This document shows positions 59,844 to 64,000 of a DNA stretch of 64,000 bases, one piece after another; the stretch's first letter is position 1; every line of letters starts with the position of its first letter. The stretch comes from Saccharomonospora piscinae. GTDB taxonomy: Bacteria; Actinomycetota; Actinomycetes; Mycobacteriales; Pseudonocardiaceae. Under the pieces are notes generated by a model. That model worked only from the letters and a program-made list of their open reading frames with translations, was not told the origin of the DNA and did not search any database. The position numbers and the translations under genes are program-made. The stretch is taken from positions 518,436 to 582,435 of the forward strand of contig NZ_VCEK01000002.1 of assembly GCF_005862235.1 (NCBI RefSeq), given 5' to 3'.

Positions 59844-61336
59844 GGTGGGTTCCCCCCTTCGGGCTGGTGCGCCGCCAGCCCCGCCTCGGCCTGGGAACGC
59901 TGCACCATCACCGTGTGGGCCTCGGCGAGCGGAGCCTTCGGCCCCGGCTTCGGCTTCGCGGGCTGCTGGGGTCGCCGAGCGGCGTCGGAGATGCGCAGCA
60001 GCAACGCGACGAGGATGTAGTTGGCCAGCAGCGATGATCCCCCCGCCGAGAGGAAGGGCGTGGTCACCCCCGTCATCGGGATCAGCTTCGTCACACCACC
60101 GACGATGACGAAGACCTGCATGATGATCGCGAACGACAGGCCGCCACCGAGCAGCTTGCCGAACGTGTCGCGCACCGCGAGCGCGCTGCGCATGCCGCGC
60201 AGGGCCAGCAGCATGTACAGGAGCAGGATCGCGGCCAGCCCGGCGAACCCGAGCTCTTCGCCGAGCGCGGCGCTGATGAAGTCGGTGTGGGCCTCGGGGA
60301 CGGTGTCCGGTCTGCCGAGTCCGAGTCCGGTGCCGAGGAAGCCGCCGGTCCCGAGCCCGAACAGGCCCTGCGCGATCTGGTAGCCGCCGCCCGCGTCGTC
60401 GTAGGTCGCCAGCGGGTCGATCCAGTTCGCGACCCGCTGCTGGACGTGGGTGAACAGCGTGTAGGCGATGATGCCGCCCACCGAGAACATGCTCAGCCCG
60501 AGCACGACCCAGATGATGCGTTCGGTGGCGACGTACAGCATCACCAGCACGATGCCGAAGAACAGCAGCGCGGTGCCCAGATCCTTCTCGAAGACCAGGA
60601 TGCCGAGGCAGGCGAGCGCCGCGATGATGATCGGGCCGAGGTCGCGTGCCCTGGGCAGCTCGACACCGAGCACGCGCTTGCCCGCGCTCATGAACAGGTC
60701 GCGCTTGGCCACCAGGAACGACGCGAAGAAGATCATCAGCGCGATCTTGGCGAACTCGCCGGGCTGGATGGAGAAGCCCGGCAGCTTCAGCCACACCTTC
60801 GCGCCGTTGACCTCGGAGATCGAGCTCGGCAGGACCGCGGGCAGGGCCAGCGCCACGATGCCGACCAGGCCGAGGATGTAGGCGTACCGCGTCAGGGTGC
60901 GGTGATCCGAGATGACGATCAGCACGCCGAGGAAGAACGCCAGCGCGACGACCGTGAACAGCACCTGCCGGGGCGCGCTGGCCGTGACGTCCTCCCCGCC
61001 CGCGGCCTCGGCCAGGTCGATCCGGTGGATCATCACAAGGCCCAGCCCGTTGAGCAGGGCCACACACGGCAGGATCAGCGGGTCGGCGTACGGCGCCCAC
61101 CGCCGCACCGCGAGGTGCGCCACCCCGAAGATCGAAAGGTACGCCAGCCCGTACCACACCACGGACCAGGACAGCTCCTGCTCCTGGTTGGCCTGCACGA
61201 GCACGAACGCCGAGGTCACGATCAGCGCGGAGAGCGCGAGCATGACCAGCTCGGTGCCGCGTCGTTTCGGCAGCTCACGAGGTGGGTTCGTCGTGTACTG
61301 AGCTGCCGCACCAGGTGTCGCTGGGGGCTGGGACAT
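59840..61336 (-). CDS. rodA: SEDS peptidoglycan glycosyltransferase, FtsW/RodA family
   Basis: 498 residues with about ten to twelve transmembrane helices. SEDS motifs: KLPGFSIQPGEFAKIALM near 190-207, FEKDLGTALLFFG near 255, GGYQIAQGLFGLGTGGFLGTGLG near 330 (parts), and PMTGVTTPFLSAGGSS near 428. It polymerises lipid II together with PbpA. The start ATG 61336 overlaps the pstP stop (TGATG). The N- and C-terminal tails are cytoplasmic and polar. Confidence 0.96.
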   Translation of the reverse strand: MSQPPATPGAAAQYTTNPPRELPKRRGTELVMLALSALIVTSAFVLVQANQEQELSWSVVWYGLAYLSIFGVAHLAVRRWAPYADPLILPCVALLNGLGLVMIHRIDLAEAAGGEDVTASAPRQVLFTVVALAFFLGVLIVISDHRTLTRYAYILGLVGIVALALPAVLPSSISEVNGAKVWLKLPGFSIQPGEFAKIALMIFFASFLVAKRDLFMSAGKRVLGVELPRARDLGPIIIAALACLGILVFEKDLGTALLFFGIVLVMLYVATERIIWVVLGLSMFSVGGIIAYTLFTHVQQRVANWIDPLATYDDAGGGYQIAQGLFGLGTGGFLGTGLGLGRPDTVPEAHTDFISAALGEELGFAGLAAILLLYMLLALRGMRSALAVRDTFGKLLGGGLSFAIIMQVFVIVGGVTKLIPMTGVTTPFLSAGGSSLLANYILVALLLRISDAARRPQQPAKPKPGPKAPLAEAHTVMVQRSQAEAGLAAHQPEGGNPP

Positions 61337-62760
61337 CAATTACCGCCCGAGTCGGGCGCCGGGCGGCAGTCCACCCCCGGTCGCTGTCCACCCTCGTTTC
61401 GGCCCGCGTTCGTGTCGGTCGGTTCCGCTGCGCGCTCCGACGACTCCGGCGTGGTGTCGTCGGGATCGCCGCCCTGCTCGACGCCGCCGAGTCCGCCGCC
61501 CTGGGCCTGGTCCGACTCGTCGTCGCAGAGTTCGAGCATATTGTTGCGCCGCAGCGTGTTGATGTACTCGCGCGACTCGGTGAGACCTTCGCGCTTGACG
61601 CCGTTGTTCAACGCCGCCCGCGCGTCCTGCTGCAGATCCTGGAGTCGCAGCGGCTCGCACAGCGACGCCTCGGGAGGGCAGGAACCCTCGGCCTGCTCCT
61701 GGAGGTCGAAGCCCAGGATGCTGCCGGGGACTCCCTGGAAGATCACGACCTCGTCGTCGGCCGCCACGCCGACGTAGTACTGCCGCAGCACGAAGTACCG
61801 GGTGGCGAAGGCCGCCGCGGCCAGCAGGACGAGCGCGAGCCCGAACGCCAGCAGCAGCCGCACGCGCTTACGGCGTTTGGCTTTTGGGTTCGGCGTGGTC
61901 TCCAGCTGCTCGGTCCGCTGGGGTTGCTGTGGTGGTGGAGGCGCGGTGAGCGCCCTCGCCCGCGCGGCGGGCGAGTCGCCCTGCGGGGCCTCGTCCGTGC
62001 CGTCACCGGCAGCGCCGCCCACGATGGGCGCGTCCTCGCCGAACTCCACGTCCACGACGTCGGCCACGATCACCGTGACGTTGTCGGTGCCGCCGCCCTT
62101 GAGTGCCAGCTCGATCATGCGATCGGCGCACTCCTGCGGATCGGGGATGCGCAGCGCCTCGGCCAGTGTCTCGTTGCTCACCATGCCCGAGAGCCCGTCG
62201 GAGCAGAGCAGGTAGCGGTCGCCGGACCTGGCCTCCCGCACCGTGACACTGGGCTCGACCTCGTGACCGGTGAGCGCCTTCAACAACAGAGACCGCTGCG
62301 GGTGCGTCGCGGCCTCCTCCTCGGTGATCCGTCCCTGTTCCAGCAGTTCGTTGACGAAGCTGTCGTCCCGCGTGATCTGGGAGAACTGTCCGTTTCGGAG
62401 CAGGTAGGCACGCGAGTCACCCACGTGTACGAGTCCGAGCCGGGAACCCGAGAACAGCACGGCGGTGAGCGTCGTGCCCATCCCGTCGAGGTCGGGGTCG
62501 TTGGCGACGAGCTCGGAGATGGCCTGGTTTCCCTGGCTGACGGCGTCGCGCAGCTGGGTCACCAGGTCGTCGCCCGGTTCGTCGTCGTCGAGGTGTGCGA
62601 GCGAGGCGATGACGACCTTGCTGGCGACCTCGCCGGCGGCGTGGCCACCCATGCCGTCGGCGAGTGCGAGTAGTCGTGGGCCGGCGTAGACGGAGTCCTG
62701 GTTGTTCGACCGAACCAGGCCCCGGTCACTGCGGGCCGCGTAGCGTAGGACGAGAGTCAT
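61336..62760 (-). CDS. pstP: Serine/threonine phosphatase PstP
   Basis: 474 residues. PP2C-type metal-dependent phosphatase domain at about 1-235: RSDRGLVRSNNQDSVYAG, ADGMGGHAAGEVAS, SDGLSGMV and GGGTDNVTVIVADV carry the metal-binding aspartates. A linker with basic residues leads to a transmembrane helix at about 298-318, then an external domain of 150 residues with cysteines. It dephosphorylates PknA, PknB and their substrates. Its ATG overlaps the fhaB stop by four bases. Confidence 0.96.
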   Translation of the reverse strand: MTLVLRYAARSDRGLVRSNNQDSVYAGPRLLALADGMGGHAAGEVASKVVIASLAHLDDDEPGDDLVTQLRDAVSQGNQAISELVANDPDLDGMGTTLTAVLFSGSRLGLVHVGDSRAYLLRNGQFSQITRDDSFVNELLEQGRITEEEAATHPQRSLLLKALTGHEVEPSVTVREARSGDRYLLCSDGLSGMVSNETLAEALRIPDPQECADRMIELALKGGGTDNVTVIVADVVDVEFGEDAPIVGGAAGDGTDEAPQGDSPAARARALTAPPPPQQPQRTEQLETTPNPKAKRRKRVRLLLAFGLALVLLAAAAFATRYFVLRQYYVGVAADDEVVIFQGVPGSILGFDLQEQAEGSCPPEASLCEPLRLQDLQQDARAALNNGVKREGLTESREYINTLRRNNMLELCDDESDQAQGGGLGGVEQGGDPDDTTPESSERAAEPTDTNAGRNEGGQRPGVDCRPAPDSGGN

Positions 62761-63236
62761 GGGCGAAGCTCGATCACCGTCTTGCCAATCCGGATGGGAC
62801 TTCCGAGCGGGACTCGGAGGGGTGCAGTGACCTTAGCCCGCTCCAGGTAGGTGCCGTTGGTCGAGCCCAGGTCTTCCACGTACCACTCGTCACCTCGCAG
62901 CGACAGGCGAGCGTGTCGCGTGGAGGCGTAGTCGTCGTCCAGCACCAGAGTCGAGTCGTCGGCCCGCCCCAGCAGGATGGGCCTGCCGTCCAGAGCGATC
63001 CGCGTTCCGGCGAGCGCCCCGTGGGTCACCACGAGTTGCCGGGGCAGCTTGTTCCTGTTTCGGAGCGGCGTCGACTTCTTCTGCTTACTGCCGCCGCGGC
63101 GGAGGCTGGGCAGGTTGACCCTCAGCCCCGACGCCGCGTAGAGGTCCGAGCGCACCACGCGGAGCGCGGCGAACACGAACAGCCAGAGCAGGACGAGGAA
63201 TCCCACTCTGGTGAGTTGTACGACCAGCTCTGGCAC
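62757..63236 (-). CDS. fhaB: FHA-domain membrane protein FhaB
   Basis: 159 residues. N-terminal transmembrane helix (about 8-26), basic region, and an FHA domain at about 85-150 with LLGRADDSTLVLDDDYASTRHARL and DLGSTNGTYLE (parts), the phosphothreonine-binding residues being Arg, Ser and Asn. FhaB (FipA) binds phosphorylated PknB substrates and FtsZ/FtsQ in mycobacteria. GTG 63236. First of the tightly overlapping fhaB-pstP-rodA-pbpA-pknA-pknB run. Confidence 0.95.
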   Translation of the reverse strand: MPELVVQLTRVGFLVLLWLFVFAALRVVRSDLYAASGLRVNLPSLRRGGSKQKKSTPLRNRNKLPRQLVVTHGALAGTRIALDGRPILLGRADDSTLVLDDDYASTRHARLSLRGDEWYVEDLGSTNGTYLERAKVTAPLRVPLGSPIRIGKTVIELRP

Positions 63237-63380
63237 CGGTTGTGTCAGCTCCCGCCTTCTCGCGCCCGACCTGCGGCGCCCACCGTCGTTCGACCGTCAT
63301 CGGCCCCGCTGGGTCCCCGCATCGCCGCCATTATGCGGGACACGTGTGTGATCACCGTGCGGGACGCCGCAGTCGCGTGT

Positions 63381-64000
63381 TCAGCCCTGCGTGCGGAACA
63401 CCAGCGAGGAGTGGCCGACCCTGATCACGTCGCCGTCGGCCAGCTGCCAGGTCTGCACCGGGGTGCCGTTGACCGTGGTGCCGTTGGTCGACCCGATGTC
63501 GGCCAGCGTGGCGCTCTGCCCGTCCCAGGTCACCTCGAGGTGCCGGCGCGAGACGCCCGTGTCGGGCAGGCGGAAGTCGGCGTCCTGACCACGCCCTATG
63601 ACGTTCCCGCCCTGCTTGAGCGAATAGGTCCGGTTGGACCCGTCGTCGAGCTGGAGGATCGCGGAGAGCTGCCGGTTACCGCCCGGAGGCATACCGCCCG
63701 GGTAGCCCTGCTGCGCGTAGGGGTCACCGCCGGGCGGGGGCGGCGGAGGCGGCGGTGCCTGCGCGGGGTAGCCGCCGGGAGGGCTCGGCGGAGCCGCGTA
63801 GCCCTGGTCGTAGCCGGGAGGAGGGGGCGGCGGCTGGCCCTGGCCGTAGCCCTGGTCGTATCCGCCGGGCTGGCCGTAACCCTGGTCGTAACCCGGCTGG
63901 CCGTAGCCCTGGTCGTATCCACCGGGCTGGCCGTAACCCTGGTCGTAACCCGGCTGGCCGTAGCCCTGGTCGTATCCACCGGGCTGGCCGTAACCCTGGG
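63381..64000 (-). CDS. fhaA: FHA-domain protein FhaA, C-terminal part
   Basis: Partial: the 206 codons in the window end in the FHA domain (about the last 90 residues: [27 protein letters not shown] in parts, [12 protein letters not shown]). Upstream is a repetitive linker of Gly, Tyr, Gln, Asp and Pro, including runs of eight prolines and repeated [10 protein letters not shown] units, running off the right edge. The N-terminal DUF3662 domain is outside the window. In mycobacteria FhaA binds the phosphorylated MurJ-linked pseudokinase and CwlM, slowing lipid II flipping. Confidence 0.93.
   Translation of the reverse strand, partial: QGYGQPGGYDQGYGQPGYDQGYGQPGGYDQGYGQPGYDQGYGQPGGYDQGYGQGQPPPPPPGYDQGYAAPPSPPGGYPAQAPPPPPPPPGGDPYAQQGYPGGMPPGGNRQLSAILQLDDGSNRTYSLKQGGNVIGRGQDADFRLPDTGVSRRHLEVTWDGQSATLADIGSTNGTTVNGTPVQTWQLADGDVIRVGHSSLVFRTQG
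63840..64000. repeat. 57-base tandem repeat in the FhaA linker
   Basis: Unit 1 is 63840-63896, unit 2 is 63897-63953, unit 3 begins at 63954 and is cut by the window edge. Units 2 and 3 agree in every visible base; unit 1 differs from them by one base (GCC versus ACC). Each unit codes 19 residues, combining the forms [10 protein letters not shown] and GYGQPGYDQ. Confidence 0.9.

Noticed and set aside
63840..64000. Regular repeats taken at first glance for a CRISPR array
   Set aside because: Units are contiguous with no unique spacers, keep the reading frame of FhaA, and encode a Gly/Tyr/Gln linker.

Overview
The window is a high-GC actinobacterial chromosome segment carrying the replication origin and the cell-envelope and cell-division genes that surround it in this phylum. 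Gene order closely follows the Mycobacterium tuberculosis order Rv3907c-Rv3924c followed by Rv0001-Rv0020c. The AraC, LysR and TetR regulators, ECF42 sigma factor, class E sortase and proline-rich protein extensions fit a member of the Pseudonocardiaceae, perhaps Saccharomonospora or a relative. The genus is inference from gene order and protein style, not from a search.

Left arm (1-19.9 kb): start of pcnA (partial), NUDIX hydrolase, DUF6049 envelope protein, the lipid II flippase MurJ, a separate membrane pseudokinase (fused to MurJ in mycobacteria), SigM and its anti-sigma factor, thioredoxin reductase and thioredoxin, and the CwlM peptidoglycan regulator. Then come a GNAT acetyltransferase, a PLP aminotransferase and a D-Ala-D-Ala ligase-like enzyme. 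The leftward block parB, parA, rsmG, jag, yidC, yidD, rnpA, rpmH follows, with three parS sites between parA and jag.

Origin (19.9-27 kb): rpmH-dnaA control region with two DnaA boxes, dnaA, a roughly 800-bp oriC with about 16 DnaA boxes and an A-rich tract, then dnaN, gnd, recF and dciA. gyrB, gyrA, a DUF3566 protein and tRNA-Ile follow (27.3-32.7 kb).

Accessory block (32.8-45 kb), between tRNA-Ile and the CwsA-like gene: an MFS transporter and GlxA-type regulator, a GvpU-like protein next to a fourth parS, a CsbD-like protein, DLW-39 protein, tRNA-Ala, a YciI/ECF42 pair, cspA, a DUF6292 protein, a sulfite-oxidase-like enzyme, a phospholipase D/lipid kinase pair, a YoaK-type membrane protein, a 38-residue membrane peptide, a DUF2020 lipoprotein and a DUF6918 protein.

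Right arm (45-64 kb): CwsA-like protein, ppiA, rhomboid protease, PH-like protein, crgA, class E sortase with a coupled 53-residue membrane protein, an EamA transporter/LysR pair, a TetR/ABC exporter unit with a nested palindromic operator, pabA/trpG, and the leftward overlapping cluster fhaA (partial), fhaB, pstP, ftsW/rodA, pbpA, pknA, pknB. MurJ, the pseudokinase, CwlM, PknB, PstP and FhaA, the parts of the known Ser/Thr-phosphorylation control of lipid II supply, are therefore all within 64 kb. No phage, transposon or CRISPR array was seen. Most genes are core; the novelty lies in cis elements (satellite DnaA boxes, parS, operators), small unlisted ORFs and the accessory block.
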